A stretch of 64,000 nucleotides of DNA from JASHPR01 sp963778075 (GCA_963778075.1 CAVZTJ010000004.1:1-64000); one strand, 5' to 3'; positions 1 through 8,936 are shown, counted from the first letter of the stretch. Notes: generated by a model not told the origin, from the letters alone. Numbers and translations: made by a program.

Positions 1-270
1 AAAATCATGTGGGTCTAGCGCGGGTCGGACATAGCCGAGCCGCCATTCCGGTGGCGCCCGGAAGGGGCAGGTCATGCGCATCAACACGTGGCGCTAGTGC
101 TATTTGGCCATGCGCAGCCTGCGCACGGCTCTCGCCCATCGGGCACAGCCGATCTGAATGGAGGCATGCTATGCGCGTGATATGGGCCTAGCCCGGCTGA
201 CAGGGTGCTGATGGCTCGCGGCCAACCGGCCGCGAGCCACCTTCTTGTGCAGGCAGCGAAGGGCAGGCGA
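1..270. other. Left edge, no gene recognised
   Basis: No reading frame here has convincing coding character or a recognisable family. The stretch ends at a purine-rich ribosome-binding-like sequence just before the ATG at 271 of the MFS gene. It probably holds that gene's promoter, but I see no clear -35/-10 pair. Confidence 0.5.
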
Positions 271-1522
271 ATGGAGAGCACAGCGGAGGCAGACGTCCCC
301 GCGAGGGCGAGGTTCCGCGACGTGTTCGGGCTGGCCGAATACCGTGCCTTGTGGTCGGCGCAGGTGCTGTCGGTGACCGGCGACCAGCTCGCCCGGGTCA
401 CGCTCACCGTTCTGGTGTACGACCGCACCCGGTCGGCGCTGCTGGCTGCCGTCACGTTCGCCGCCAGCGTGGTGCCGACGTTCATCGGCGGCGTGGCGCT
501 GTCCGGGCTTGCCGACCGGCTGCCCCGGCGTCAGGTGATGATCGGTGCTGACCTGGCCAGCGGGGTGATGGTGGCCGTCATGGCGCTGCCCGGCATGCCG
601 CTGGCGCTGCTGATCGTGCTGCTGTTCATGGTGACTATGATCGGCGCGCTGTTTCTCGCTGCCAGGGCGGCCATCTACCCGGACATCCTGGAGGGCGACC
701 GGTACGTTCTCGGCACCGCCATCACAATGACCACTGTCACGTTCGCCCAGGTAATCGGGTTTGCTTCCGGAGGAGTCGCGGTCGGCTTCCTCGGCGCGCG
801 GCCCTCGCTGGTCGCCGACGCCGCCACGTTCGGCGCCTCAGCGCTGATCACCAGGGCATGGGTGCGCGCCCGGCCGGTACCGCGCCCGGAGGACACATCG
901 TTGGCCCAGAGCTCGGGCCGCAGTCGCGCGCCGGCCGGGCGCGGCGGGGGTGGCGGCAGGCCTGCGGCTCACGCTGAGGAACCCTGCGATGCGCACGCCC
1001 ATGCTGCTCGGTTGGCTGTGCGCGTTCTACGAGCTCTTTCAGGGCGTGGCCACGCCTCTGGCCAGATCGGTGGGCGGCGGCGCGGCGGCGGTCGGCCTGA
1101 TCCTGGCCGCGTCAGCGTTCGGGACAACGGTCGGCGCGCTCGGCTTCAGCCGCTTCGTGGACCCGTCGCGGCGGGTGAAGTGGACCGGGCCACTGGCCGT
1201 CGCGGCGTGCGCCTGCCTCGTGTCGTTCGCCGCCAGACCTGGGCTGGCCGGTGTGCTAGTGATTCTCGCCGTGTCCGGCCTCTTCGGGTGCTACCAGCTC
1301 GCGGCCAACGCCTCGTTCGTCCAGGCCACACCTCCGCGCCAGCGCAGCCAGGCCTTCGGCATCGCACAGGGCGGAATGAGCCTGAGCCAGGGCGCGGCGA
1401 TCATCCTGGCGGGCACGGCCGCCGAGCACATCGCCCCGGATACGGTGATCGCGGTCGGCGGGGGCGTCGGGGCGCTGTGTGCCCTGGCCGTCACTCTCAA
1501 TTGGCTCAGATCACGGATCTGA
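271..1522 (+). pseudogene. MFS efflux transporter (MFS_3-like), interrupted by a frameshift
   Basis: Major facilitator superfamily permease of about 415 residues, probably a proton-coupled drug or siderophore exporter in the inner membrane. The first half (271 to about 930) reads in one frame and shows the usual N-terminal pattern: an FGLAEYRALW start, the loop motif ADRLPRRQVM between helices 2 and 3, and hydrophobic helices to about residue 210. The second half continues in another frame from about 950 to the TGA at 1522 with the C-terminal helices. The break falls in the G-rich cytoplasmic loop (about 925-950), where a one-base indel restores a full-length protein. I prefer the ATG at 271 to the upstream 205 start because a GAAGGGCAGG-like site precedes it. 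The 3' end overlaps the convergent MarR frame. Either a real inactivation or a sequencing indel in a G run. Confidence 0.75.
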
Positions 1523-2089
1523 CCGCTCAGACCGGTTCGGCCGTCGGCGCCCGGGCGGAGCGCCATCAACGTCTTCGTGAAGGAGAGACAAGTGCAGACC
1601 GTGCCCGGCCGTGGGCTTTGCCAGACCGATGAGAGACTCCGCGTTCCGGCAACTGTCCGTAATGCCCTGAGGTGCCGTGACGAGCGCCTCGATGCTGTCC
1701 CATGAGGTGCTCAGCGCGCTGGTGGCGTCCTGTCCGGCGCAGGTGGTGTGGCGCAGAAAATCGTCGATGACCTCGAGCTCGGCCTCGGTGTAGCCGGCGC
1801 AGACGTCGTCCATCGTGGCGTTCATGCCCGCGTAGAGGCCGAAGAGCTCGGCGACGCGGCCGTGGAGCGGCCGCACCGTGACGGCCCGGCGGTCGGCGGT
1901 GGCGCGCTCGCGGGCAACCCAGCCGCCGCGTTCCAGGCGGTCGAGGATGCCGGTGATCGTCGCCGGATGCAGTCCGGCGCTTCGGGCGAGCGTCGACGGG
2001 CCAAGCGGGCCGCGCCGGCTCAGGATCTCCAGGCAGTGCAGGTCCGCGTCGTTGAGGCCCAGGTGCGTGACGACCTGGTGGTTGAGCAC
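1511..2089 (-). CDS. MarR-family transcriptional regulator, 5' end disrupted
   Basis: Winged-helix MarR repressor, likely ligand-responsive and probably controlling the convergent MFS exporter. The core fits the family: DADLHCLEILSRRGPLGPST (helices 2-3), AGLHPATITGILDRLERGGW (recognition helix), then the wing with the basic RATADRRA motif. MarR-like sequence (LTAQIKESLRELNIQLAVLN) continues upstream of the GTG at 2089 to about 2140 in the same frame. No start codon is found there, so dimerisation helix 1 has lost its start or is fused to the TetR-like remnant upstream. The C-terminus runs about 45 residues past the normal family end into the MFS 3' region, suggesting a lost stop or a frameshift near 1640. 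DNA-binding part certain, functionality doubtful. Confidence 0.7.
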   Translation of the reverse strand: MLNHQVVTHLGLNDADLHCLEILSRRGPLGPSTLARSAGLHPATITGILDRLERGGWVARERATADRRAVTVRPLHGRVAELFGLYAGMNATMDDVCAGYTEAELEVIDDFLRHTTCAGQDATSALSTSWDSIEALVTAPQGITDSCRNAESLIGLAKPTAGHGLHLSLLHEDVDGAPPGRRRPNRSERSDP

Positions 2090-2154
2090 CGCGAGCTGGA
2101 TGTTCAGCTCACGCAGCGACTCCTTGATCTGCGCGGTGAGACGCCGGCTGCGCC

Positions 2155-2275
2155 GGGCAGGACCGAGAGCCCGTCGAGCAGCGCGCAGAGGCAGAGTGTG
2201 ATGTCGCCGGCCGCCCGGCGGGGCGGAACGTCCCGGCCGGGTGCCACGGTCAATGATGGCGGCCAGGTCCTTCTT
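2155..2275 (-). pseudogene. Possible TetR-type C-terminal remnant
   Basis: Two overlapping minus frames give LAAIIDRGTR followed, after a one-base shift, by RRAAGDITLCLCALLDGLSV. This resembles the last helices of TetR-family regulators, where a DGL motif in the final helix is common. There is no helix-turn-helix half nearby. It lies directly upstream of the start-less MarR gene, so the MarR 5' end may have been lost in the same rearrangement. Weak call based on motif resemblance only. The rest of 2276-2557 shows nothing recognisable. Confidence 0.3.
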
Positions 2276-2557
2276 CCGTGATGGGCGCCGACCGTATCGC
2301 CGCCGCCGCGGCCACCGTGCTGGGCTGTTTCTGAGGGTAGCCGGTCAGCCACCGCCGAGCTGCCCTCGGATCCGGCGGCAGCTTTCGGGTGACGAGCGGT
2401 GGCGCGAGAGGGGTCGTATCCGCGATGAACGCCGCTGCCGCAATCGGGTCTAGCTGACAAAGACCGTCGCCTGGTCAGCCTTCCCCATCGGCCTCGGACA
2501 GGCAACATCATTTGAGTACGCGGGAACCGGCAACGCCGACCACCTACTACTTCCCAA

Positions 2558-2580
2558 GAGAATACTTTTGGAGTATTCTC
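2558..2580. promoter_or_regulatory. Perfect 9-bp inverted repeat, predicted PadR operator
   Basis: GAGAATACT (2558-2566), five-base spacer, AGTATTCTC (2572-2580). The AT-rich palindrome stands out in a GC-rich background and ends 6 bp before the padR ATG, so a bound dimer would block transcription or translation start. A near-copy occurs at 6837-6860, and an analogous 8-bp/5-bp-spacer repeat at 43026-43046 sits before a decayed padR. This supports autoregulation of PadR-ABC operons. Binding is inferred, not shown. Confidence 0.7.
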
Positions 2581-2586
2581 CCGGGT

Positions 2587-3111
2587 ATGAGCGTTCCGCT
2601 GACACTCCTTGGCCTGCTCGAGCGGGGGCCAAGCCACGGGTACGACCTGAAACGGGACTACGACGCGTACTTCGGCCGTGGCAGGCCGGTGCGCTACAGC
2701 CAGGTGTACGCGACCTTGTCCCGGCTGGCCAGGGACGGGAAGGCGCTACCCGGGCCCGTCGAGCGAGGGGCCGGGCCGGAACGCCGCCGGTACGTGATCA
2801 CCGACGCGGGGATGGACGACGTCGAGCGGTGGCTGGCCGAGCCCGCCCCGCCGGAGCCGGACCTCCAGAGCGAGCTGTTCGCCAAGGTAGTGCTCGCCCT
2901 GATGCTCGGCCGGCGGGCCGACAGGTACCTGGACATCCAGCGGGGGGCGCACCTGCAGCGAATGCGCGAGCTCACCGAACTGAAGCGGGACGGGGAGCCA
3001 CTCGACGTGCTGCTCGCCGACCACGCCATCTACCGACTGGAGGCTGACCTGCGATGGCTCGACCACACCGCGGCCCGGCTGGACCTGCTCTCGCGAGCGG
3101 TACGCCGATGA
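2587..3111 (+). CDS. PadR-family transcriptional regulator
   Basis: 174-residue PadR repressor with N-terminal winged helix and C-terminal Vir_AS alpha dimerisation domain. The N-terminus PLTLLGLLERGPSHGYDLKR is the classic PadR helix 1-2 signature; VRYSQVYATLSRLARDG is the recognition helix; RRRYVITDAG is the wing. The C-terminal half (from about residue 95) is helical and ends LRWLDHTAARLDLL. I chose the ATG at 2587 because the family begins at this MSVPL sequence, although the frame is open from 2512. It is the first gene of an operon: its TGA overlaps the ATPase ATG (ATGA). Actinobacterial PadR genes in this arrangement usually repress their own ABC operon and are released by a small molecule or antibiotic. 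That role is inferred here. Confidence 0.9.
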   Translation: MSVPLTLLGLLERGPSHGYDLKRDYDAYFGRGRPVRYSQVYATLSRLARDGKALPGPVERGAGPERRRYVITDAGMDDVERWLAEPAPPEPDLQSELFAKVVLALMLGRRADRYLDIQRGAHLQRMRELTELKRDGEPLDVLLADHAIYRLEADLRWLDHTAARLDLLSRAVRR

Positions 3112-3809
3112 CCGCCGACCCCACCGGAACTGCGAAGATCATCGAAGCGCGAGGTCTGGTGAAATCATTCGGCGAAACGCCGGCGCTGCGGGGCGCCTCG
3201 CTCACCGTTCAGCAGGGCGAGATCGTCGCGGTCATGGGGCCAAGCGGATCGGGCAAGTCCACCTTGCTGCACTGCCTGGCCGGCATCCTGGTTCCCGAGC
3301 AGGGCAATGTCTGGTTCGGCGGGCAGCGGCTGGACACCCTGAGCGATGAGCTGCGCAGTGCGCTGCGCCGTGACCGGTTCGGGTTCGTGTTCCAGTCCGG
3401 CCAGCTTGTCCCTGAGCTGACTGCGGAAGAGAACGTCGCGCTGCCGCTACTGCTGTCGGGCACCCGCCGCCGTCCTGCGATGACGGCGGCCAGGGACTGG
3501 TTCGCCACGCTGGGCCTAGACGGGCTGGGGCAACGCAGATCGGGGGAGCTGTCCGGCGGGCAGGCGCAGCGCGTCGCGCTGGCCCGCGGGCTAGTCGCCG
3601 GCCCTGAGGTGCTGTTCGCTGACGAGCCGACCGGGTCGCTGGACTCGGTGTCGGGTGAGCTGGTGATGGACCTGCTGACCGCCGCGGCCCGTGAGCACGG
3701 CACCACCGTCATCCTGGTCACTCACGACGCCCGGGTCGCCGCCTACGCCGACCGCGAGGTCGTTGTACGCGACGGCAGCGTCGGCACGCTTACCGGGGCC
3801 CGGTCATGA
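3108..3809 (+). CDS. ABC transporter ATP-binding protein (MacB/LolD type)
   Basis: 233-residue cytoplasmic ATPase of the FtsX-partner class, the energy unit for the following permease. Walker A GPSGSGKST at about residues 44-52, Q-loop in FVFQSGQLVPELT, signature LSGGQ at 148-152, Walker B LFADEP with the catalytic Glu at 173, H-loop in LVTHD. The long helical insert after the Q-loop is typical of the MacB/LolD subfamily. Start overlaps padR by ATGA and its stop overlaps the permease ATG by ATGA, so the three genes are translationally coupled. Substrate cannot be read from the sequence; such systems export peptides or lipids or act as mechanotransmission stress sensors. Confidence 0.93.
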   Translation: MTADPTGTAKIIEARGLVKSFGETPALRGASLTVQQGEIVAVMGPSGSGKSTLLHCLAGILVPEQGNVWFGGQRLDTLSDELRSALRRDRFGFVFQSGQLVPELTAEENVALPLLLSGTRRRPAMTAARDWFATLGLDGLGQRRSGELSGGQAQRVALARGLVAGPEVLFADEPTGSLDSVSGELVMDLLTAAAREHGTTVILVTHDARVAAYADREVVVRDGSVGTLTGARS

Positions 3810-6163
3810 TCGGGCTCGGGCTGCGGCTGGTAGTCAACGGCGGCCGTGAGGCCATCACCCGGCTGGTCGTCCTGGCTATCGCTGTCGGCGTCGGCGTCGG
3901 CCTGCTGCTGACCGCCGTGGCAGCAACAAACGCGGTCACCACCTGGAACAGCCGCCACGCCTGGTTCTGGACCGGCACCGCCTGGGTGCACCCCGGCCCG
4001 GCGACGGGCACCGCCCCGCTGTGGTGGCACCCCGGCGGCGACACCTTCGACGGCCAGCAGATCAACCGCTTCGACGTGGCCGCCACCGGCGCCTCGTCAC
4101 CCGTGCCGCCGGGCATTTCCCGTGACCCGGGACCGGGCCAGTACTACGCCTCGCCCGCGCTGGCCGCGCTGCTGCGGTCCACCCCGGCGGGCCAGCTGGC
4201 CGCCCGTTACCCCGGTCACCTGGCCGGGGTGATCGGCGACGCCGCGCTGCCGTCGCCGGACTCACTGGTCATCATCATCGGGCGCACTCCGGCGCAGCTG
4301 TCGCACACACCCAACAGCGTGCAGGTGACGTCGATCTCCGCAACGGAGCTGGGCTGGCCGGCTCCCCGGACGGAGGCCAACCCCAAGGGCCTGGCCTACC
4401 CCCCGCCCGACGGGGGCGCCCCCGCCAGCGCCACCGACCTCATCCTGTCCGTCGTAGCGCTGGCCATCCTGGCCCCGGTGCTGATCTTCATCGCCACCGC
4501 GACCCGGCTGTCGGCCGCCCGCCGCGAGCAGCGGTTCGCGGCGATGCGCCTGGCCGGCGCGACCCGCAGGCAGGTCTCCTTGCTCGCCGCCACCGAATCG
4601 ATCGTGGCCGGGATCTTGGGGGTGGCCGCCGGGTTCGGGATCTTCTTCCTGCTGCGCACCCCGGTCGCGGGCATCCCGCTCATCGGCGCGCCGTTCTTCC
4701 CCACCGAACTGTCGCTCAGCCTGCCCGACATCCTCGCGGTCGCGATCGGCGTGCCCGTCTTCGCCGCCGTGGCGGCCCGGCTGGCGCTGCGCCGGGTGAA
4801 CATCTCCCCGCTCGGCGTCGTCCGCCGGGCCACGCCGAAGCCGCCGCAGGCCTGGCGGGCGGTGCCGCTGCTGGCCGGCCTGGCCGAGCTCGCCTTCTGG
4901 ACCATCCACGGCCACCCGTCCTCCATTCCCGGGCGGGTCCAGGCGTTCGTGTCTAGCTTCGCGCTCATCATCGTCGGCCTGTTCATCGCGGGCCCGTGGC
5001 TCACCATGGCCGCAGCGAGGGCCATGGCCCGGTGGACCAGCCGCCCCGGCACGCTGATCGCCGCCCGCCGCCTCGCCGACGACCCCAAAGCCGCCTTCCG
5101 CGCCGTCAGCGGCCTTGTGCTCGCTCTGCTCATCACCACCGTGGCCTCGGTGGCGATCACCACGCAGAACGCCAAGGATCTCACCCGATGGGGCAGCGCC
5201 GCGGAAACGAACGTGCTGACCGACCAGGTATCGGCATCGAACCAGGTGGCCGGCAACAGTGGCCCCGGAATCAGTGCGGGCACGGCGCGCCCGGGTCCCG
5301 CCGCGCCCGCCAAGCCGCTGACGGCACAGCTGAGCGGGATCCCCGGCGTCCAGGGCGTGCTCGTGGTCCGCGCGGATCCAGGGCTGACCATCCCCGCGAC
5401 ATTTCACAACCTCGGCGCCTATCTCGGCAGCACCGGTCCGGTCTCGGCCGGCGTGGTCTCGTGCGCGCAGCTCGCGGCCGTTCCCGCCCTTGGCCGCTGC
5501 CCGGCCGGGGCGACGGCGGCGGCGTTCCCTTCAGACGGGTTCAACGGCCCCCTGTTTGGCATAGACGCCACCGCGATCACCTGGCCGACCGCGAACGTCG
5601 CGGCCACGCGGCTGGACACTCTCGCGGTGGATGCCATCAACGTGGCGACGGACGGCACCGCGCCGGCGGTCGAGCAGGCAAGGACGGTGCTCGAGAACGC
5701 ACACGCCTACCCTGGCGTCAGCACGCCGTCCACCATTGGCGACATCGTCACGCAGGACAACTCCGCCAACAGCGACTACCAGCAGCTCGCGAACGTGGTG
5801 ATCCTGGTCAGCCTGCTGATCGCCGGCTGCACGCTCGTCGCGGGCATCGCGGCCGGGCTCGCCGACCGCAAGCGGCCGTTCAGCCTGCTGCGGCTCACCG
5901 GCGCCCGGCTCGCCACGCTGCGGCGCGTCGTCGCCCTGGAAGGAGCGGTGCCGCTGCTCGCCGTCGCCGTCGTCGCGATCGGCACCGGGCTCGCCGGCGC
6001 CGCGATGTTCGCCACCGATGCGCAGCAGCATCCGATGGTCGCGCCCGGCGCCGCGTACTATCTAATCACCGCGGGCGGGATCCTCGCGGCCCTCGGCATC
6101 ATCGCGGCTACCTTCCCGATGCTGGCACGCATCACCGGACCCGAAGTCGCGAGAAACGAATGA
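3806..6163 (+). CDS. FtsX-like ABC permease
   Basis: 785-residue inner-membrane permease with two FtsX/MacB cores. Helix 1 is at residues 10-30, followed by a large extracytoplasmic domain rich in Pro, Gly and Ala to about 205. Helix cluster 1 is at about 210-330 with the coupling sequence RREQRFAAMRLAGATRRQV. The second cluster starts near 350 and contains a second extracytoplasmic domain (about 460-640). The last three helices (about 650-780) follow a second coupling motif, RKRPFSLLRLTGARLATL. Duplicated organisation is usual for actinobacterial permeases of about 800 residues that work as single polypeptides. Third gene of the PadR operon. An integrase fragment on the other strand follows immediately. 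Confidence 0.9.
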   Translation: MIGLGLRLVVNGGREAITRLVVLAIAVGVGVGLLLTAVAATNAVTTWNSRHAWFWTGTAWVHPGPATGTAPLWWHPGGDTFDGQQINRFDVAATGASSPVPPGISRDPGPGQYYASPALAALLRSTPAGQLAARYPGHLAGVIGDAALPSPDSLVIIIGRTPAQLSHTPNSVQVTSISATELGWPAPRTEANPKGLAYPPPDGGAPASATDLILSVVALAILAPVLIFIATATRLSAARREQRFAAMRLAGATRRQVSLLAATESIVAGILGVAAGFGIFFLLRTPVAGIPLIGAPFFPTELSLSLPDILAVAIGVPVFAAVAARLALRRVNISPLGVVRRATPKPPQAWRAVPLLAGLAELAFWTIHGHPSSIPGRVQAFVSSFALIIVGLFIAGPWLTMAAARAMARWTSRPGTLIAARRLADDPKAAFRAVSGLVLALLITTVASVAITTQNAKDLTRWGSAAETNVLTDQVSASNQVAGNSGPGISAGTARPGPAAPAKPLTAQLSGIPGVQGVLVVRADPGLTIPATFHNLGAYLGSTGPVSAGVVSCAQLAAVPALGRCPAGATAAAFPSDGFNGPLFGIDATAITWPTANVAATRLDTLAVDAINVATDGTAPAVEQARTVLENAHAYPGVSTPSTIGDIVTQDNSANSDYQQLANVVILVSLLIAGCTLVAGIAAGLADRKRPFSLLRLTGARLATLRRVVALEGAVPLLAVAVVAIGTGLAGAAMFATDAQQHPMVAPGAAYYLITAGGILAALGIIAATFPMLARITGPEVARNE

Positions 6164-6205
6164 ACGGGAGGTACGCCGGATGATGACGACCGTTACCCGC
6201 GTCAC

Positions 6206-6367
6206 TCACTCCTGCGCGGCGAACACCGCCGGCGTCAGGGCGCCGGCCGCACTCGCGTCGCCGGCGACTGTGCGCAGGTGGGTGAGGGTCTGGGCATAGG
6301 TGGTGGCGGTGTGGTCCTGGCCGCGGTAGCGGTCCAGGAATCTCGCGACTGCCTCGGCCAACGTCAA
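6206..6367 (-). pseudogene. Tyrosine recombinase, N-terminal core-binding fragment
   Basis: The frame reads LTLAEAVARFLDRYRGQDHT then TATTYAQTLTHLRTVAGD and ends AALTPAVFAAQE before a TGA. This is the SAM-like core-binding domain of XerC-type phage integrases; the catalytic domain is absent. A TTG at 6367 is the only obvious start, but integrase-like sequence (RPPATVVSLPG) stays open to about 6410. A related catalytic-domain fragment with the complementary part lies at 25084-25435, suggesting two remnants of the same integrase family. The adjacent palindromic repeats (6425-6533) may belong to it. Confidence 0.6.
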
Positions 6368-6424
6368 TGAGGTTGCTGAGCCGGGGAGCGAGACGACGGT
6401 CGCCGGCGGGCGCCCTACAGTCGA

Positions 6425-6533
6425 TGTGACACAGAACGTTAGCGGGTCGCCCTCGTGACCAAACGGCCGAGCCGCAGGTCACGGTGACCAGCAAGACGTC
6501 TATGTGACACAGAATATTTAATTCTGTGTCACA
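6425..6533. repeat. 31-bp perfect palindrome plus a direct half-site
   Basis: TGTGACACAGAAT (6503-6515), ATTTA spacer, ATTCTGTGTCACA (6521-6533): a perfect 13-bp inverted repeat. A further direct copy of TGTGACACAGAA is at 6425-6436, 78 bp upstream. The element lies between the minus-strand integrase fragment and a plus-strand ORF at 6573. It could be a recombinase core or arm site, or an operator shared by divergent genes. Its AT content contrasts with its surroundings. Confidence 0.6.
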
Positions 6534-6572
6534 CCGGGCGGACATGCCCCGGGCACATGGACAGGCCATGCC

Positions 6573-6884
6573 ATGCAACATCGGCAAGTCTGGCGGCTGG
6601 TCATGAGAACCCGCGGCGTCACTGAACCGCACTTCGCGGCCGAGACAACGGCGTTGCTGGCGCGGCTGGGTCCTGCCTCGCCGATCAGCGACTACGCCGC
6701 GTTGCTCGCCGACTGCGGAGAACCGGTTGACCGGCCCTGGCAGGCCATCCTGATCCGGCCGTGCGGATCGCGGATCTGCACCTCCCGGCCCGGCATGGCC
6801 CGGTCGGCGCGCGTCGGTGTCCAAATAACTACTTTCCAAGAGAATACTCTTAGAGTACTCTCTCGATTAGGAGCGTTCCGCTGA
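6573..6884 (+). CDS. Unrecognised ORF, probably a truncated gene remnant
   Basis: Third-position GC is high for about 80 codons from the ATG at 6603, suggesting real coding history. The product (ETTALLARLGPASPISDYAA then ALLADCGEPVDRPWQAILI) matches no family I recognise. The frame runs into the duplicated padR 5' segment from about 6826, so its original 3' end was lost when that segment arrived. Located 40-70 bp downstream of the 31-bp palindrome. Function unknown. Confidence 0.25.
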   Translation: MQHRQVWRLVMRTRGVTEPHFAAETTALLARLGPASPISDYAALLADCGEPVDRPWQAILIRPCGSRICTSRPGMARSARVGVQITTFQENTLRVLSRLGAFR

Positions 6885-6945
6885 CGCTGCCTGGCTTGCT
6901 CGAACGGGCCAAGCCACGGATACGACCTGAGACGGGACTACGACG
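6826..6945. repeat. Diverged copy of the padR operator and 5' coding region (original at 2545-2665)
   Basis: About 120 bp align with 2545-2665, from the ACTACTT...CCAAGAGAATACT block through the operator, GAGCGTTCCGCTGAC, and the GGGACTACGACG codons of padR. The operator survives with one arm mismatch (GAGAATACT/AGTACTCTC, spacer of 5). The padR ATG is replaced by a TAGG sequence, so the PadR reading frame is dead. The copy ends 37 bp before the S33 peptidase ATG, placing that gene behind a second PadR-type promoter. Confidence 0.8.
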
Positions 6946-6982
6946 GATACCTCAGCGGAGAAGAAAAGGGAGAGTGCCAGCA

Positions 6983-8557
6983 ATGAATCCCAAGATCCGC
7001 AGAAGAATGTCATGGGCTGCCGCACTGACCGCAACGGCAGGGCTGGCCGTTGCCTTCGGCGCACTGGCCGGTGCCGCCTCGGCGACCCCGCGGCCAGCCG
7101 GTGCCGCAGCGCCGGTGCTGGCCTGGAAGCCGTGCGATCACGGCTTCCGGTGCGCCACCGCGCACGTGCCGCTGAACTACCGCGACCCGCGCGGCGCGCG
7201 GATCAGCATCGCCGTGATCAGCCACCGGGCCACCGGCGCCGGGCGCAGCCTGGGCTGGCTGTTCTTCAACGGTGGCGGCCCGGAACCGCAGGTCAGCACC
7301 ATGCCCGGGGTGTACCCGATCCTGCCGGCGGCGTGGCGGGAACGGTACAACATCATCACCTTCGACCCGCGCGGGATGGGCTACAGCACGCAGATCCGCT
7401 GCTACCCGACCGTGGCAGCAAGGGACAAGGCGATGGGGAACCTGGCGGACGGGTTCCCGGTCGGCAAGGCACAAGAAGCCGCCTACGAACACGCCTATGC
7501 GAAGCTGGCCGCCCGGTGCGCCCGCGTCGAGGGGCCGCTGCTTTATCACGACAGCACCGCCGACGTCGCCCGGGATATGAACCTGCTGCGCGAGGCCGTC
7601 GGCGCCCCGGTGCTGAACTACTACGGCGCGTCCTACGGCACGCTGCTCGGCGCGATCTACGCCAACCTGTTCCCGGCCACCACCGGCCGCATGATCCTGG
7701 ACGGAAACATCAATCCCGTCACCTGGAGCACCGGCAACAGCCAGGTCCCCCCCTTCTCGCGGATAGGTACCGGCCAGGCGACACAAGCGGTGATGACCGC
7801 GTTCCTCGACCTATGCGGCAAGGCCTCTGTCAAGGCGTGCGCGTTCTCGGCCGGCTCGCCAGCCGAGACGACCGCCAAGTGGCACAAGCTGCTACGCCTG
7901 GCCCGCAAGCACCCGGTCGAACTCGGCGGCCAGCAGGGGACCTACACCTACGCGGATGTGCTCGGCGCTGCGTCCATCCTGGGCCAGGTAGCCCAGTGGC
8001 AAGACAACGCCATCCTGCTGCAGCAACTGTGGACCGCCGCCACCGGCGGCAAGCCCAACCCGGCTCCCACGCCCAGCCCGTCATCAGTCCCGTCGTCCTC
8101 AGCTCCGTCGTCCTCGGACCCGAGCTACTACGGCGGCCCGGAGCAGCAGCTCGCCGTCCAGTGTGCGGACAGCCCGAGCCCGCGCCACCTCGCCGCCTAC
8201 GCCGCCGCCGCCGCGGCGGGCACCTTCGCACCGATCGCAGCATGGAACATATACGGCTGCGCGGACTGGCCAGCCGCCGCGGCCCAGGACCGCTACACCG
8301 GCCCGTGGAACCGGCCCACCGCCAGCACCATCCTGGTCGTCGGCAACACCGGCGACCCCTGGACCCCCTACCAGGACTCGGTCGCCATGTCCCGCGAGCT
8401 GGCCAGGGCCAGGCTGCTGACCGTCGACGGATATGGGCACACCGCCGGCAACAACCCCAGCACCTGCGACCTTAACTACATGATCAACTACACCATAACC
8501 GGTGCCCTGCCCGCGCCAGGAACCGTCTGCCAGCAAAACATCAACCCGTTCCCGTAG
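6983..8557 (+). CDS. Secreted S33-family tripeptidyl aminopeptidase-like hydrolase
   Basis: 524-residue alpha/beta hydrolase of the actinobacterial SlpD/SlpE/Tap group, predicted to cleave short N-terminal peptides outside the cell. Sec signal peptide at 1-33 (RRR, then a hydrophobic core, ASA cleavage site). Oxyanion region FNGGGPEP. Nucleophile elbow GASYG with Ser217; catalytic Asp458 in GNTGDPWTP; His486 in GYGHTAG; all three are present. The C-terminal TAP-like domain carries Cys pairs (QCAD, YGCADW, STCDL). A Ser/Pro-rich linker lies near residues 350-375. ATG at 6983 is chosen for the signal peptide and an AAGGGAGAG site; the 29 upstream codons derive from the padR copy. The copied PadR operator suggests it joined the PadR regulon. 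Confidence 0.88.
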   Translation: MNPKIRRRMSWAAALTATAGLAVAFGALAGAASATPRPAGAAAPVLAWKPCDHGFRCATAHVPLNYRDPRGARISIAVISHRATGAGRSLGWLFFNGGGPEPQVSTMPGVYPILPAAWRERYNIITFDPRGMGYSTQIRCYPTVAARDKAMGNLADGFPVGKAQEAAYEHAYAKLAARCARVEGPLLYHDSTADVARDMNLLREAVGAPVLNYYGASYGTLLGAIYANLFPATTGRMILDGNINPVTWSTGNSQVPPFSRIGTGQATQAVMTAFLDLCGKASVKACAFSAGSPAETTAKWHKLLRLARKHPVELGGQQGTYTYADVLGAASILGQVAQWQDNAILLQQLWTAATGGKPNPAPTPSPSSVPSSSAPSSSDPSYYGGPEQQLAVQCADSPSPRHLAAYAAAAAAGTFAPIAAWNIYGCADWPAAAAQDRYTGPWNRPTASTILVVGNTGDPWTPYQDSVAMSRELARARLLTVDGYGHTAGNNPSTCDLNYMINYTITGALPAPGTVCQQNINPFP

Positions 8558-8936
8558 AAAGCTCGGATCTACCGGATGCGGCATCCGGACGTGGCGGCCA
8601 TGCCGCGATAGGACCGGTTCCCGGACCACGCACGGAAGGCGCGCACCGCTTTCATCAGGTCTGCGGGCGTCCGGCGGTCGCCGGGTCGGGTTTGAGGTCG
8701 CAGCCATCAGCATCCGGCTGGCTGGCCGTCCGCCGGGTGCCCCGGCCGCCTCCCGTGGCGTGCGGTTCCGCCTCGGCGCGCTCGAGCTCGATTTGCGCGA
8801 GCCTGAGCTGGTCCACTGTCAGCGCGGTCTGGCCGGGCCTGCCTTCCAGAAGATCCAGGAGGATCGGCTCCAGCACAAGGACCGTTCCGGCGCTCAGGTT
8901 GACCCAACATCCAGCGCGGCCGCGGCGGCCACAGGC
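8558..8936. other. No confident gene
   Basis: A short minus frame (8655-8876; LLDLLEGRPGQTALTVDQLR) has acceptable codon use but no recognisable family and no clear ribosome-binding site. It may be a fragment of mobile-element origin. Nothing else seen. Confidence 0.4.

Noticed and set aside
4262..5407. 381-residue minus-strand ORF
   Set aside because: Antisense shadow of the FtsX permease, with Arg/Gly/Asp-rich low-complexity sequence.
6132..6839. 235-residue minus-strand ORF
   Set aside because: Mixed-frame composition; the real signal there is the integrase fragment at 6206-6367 in another frame.
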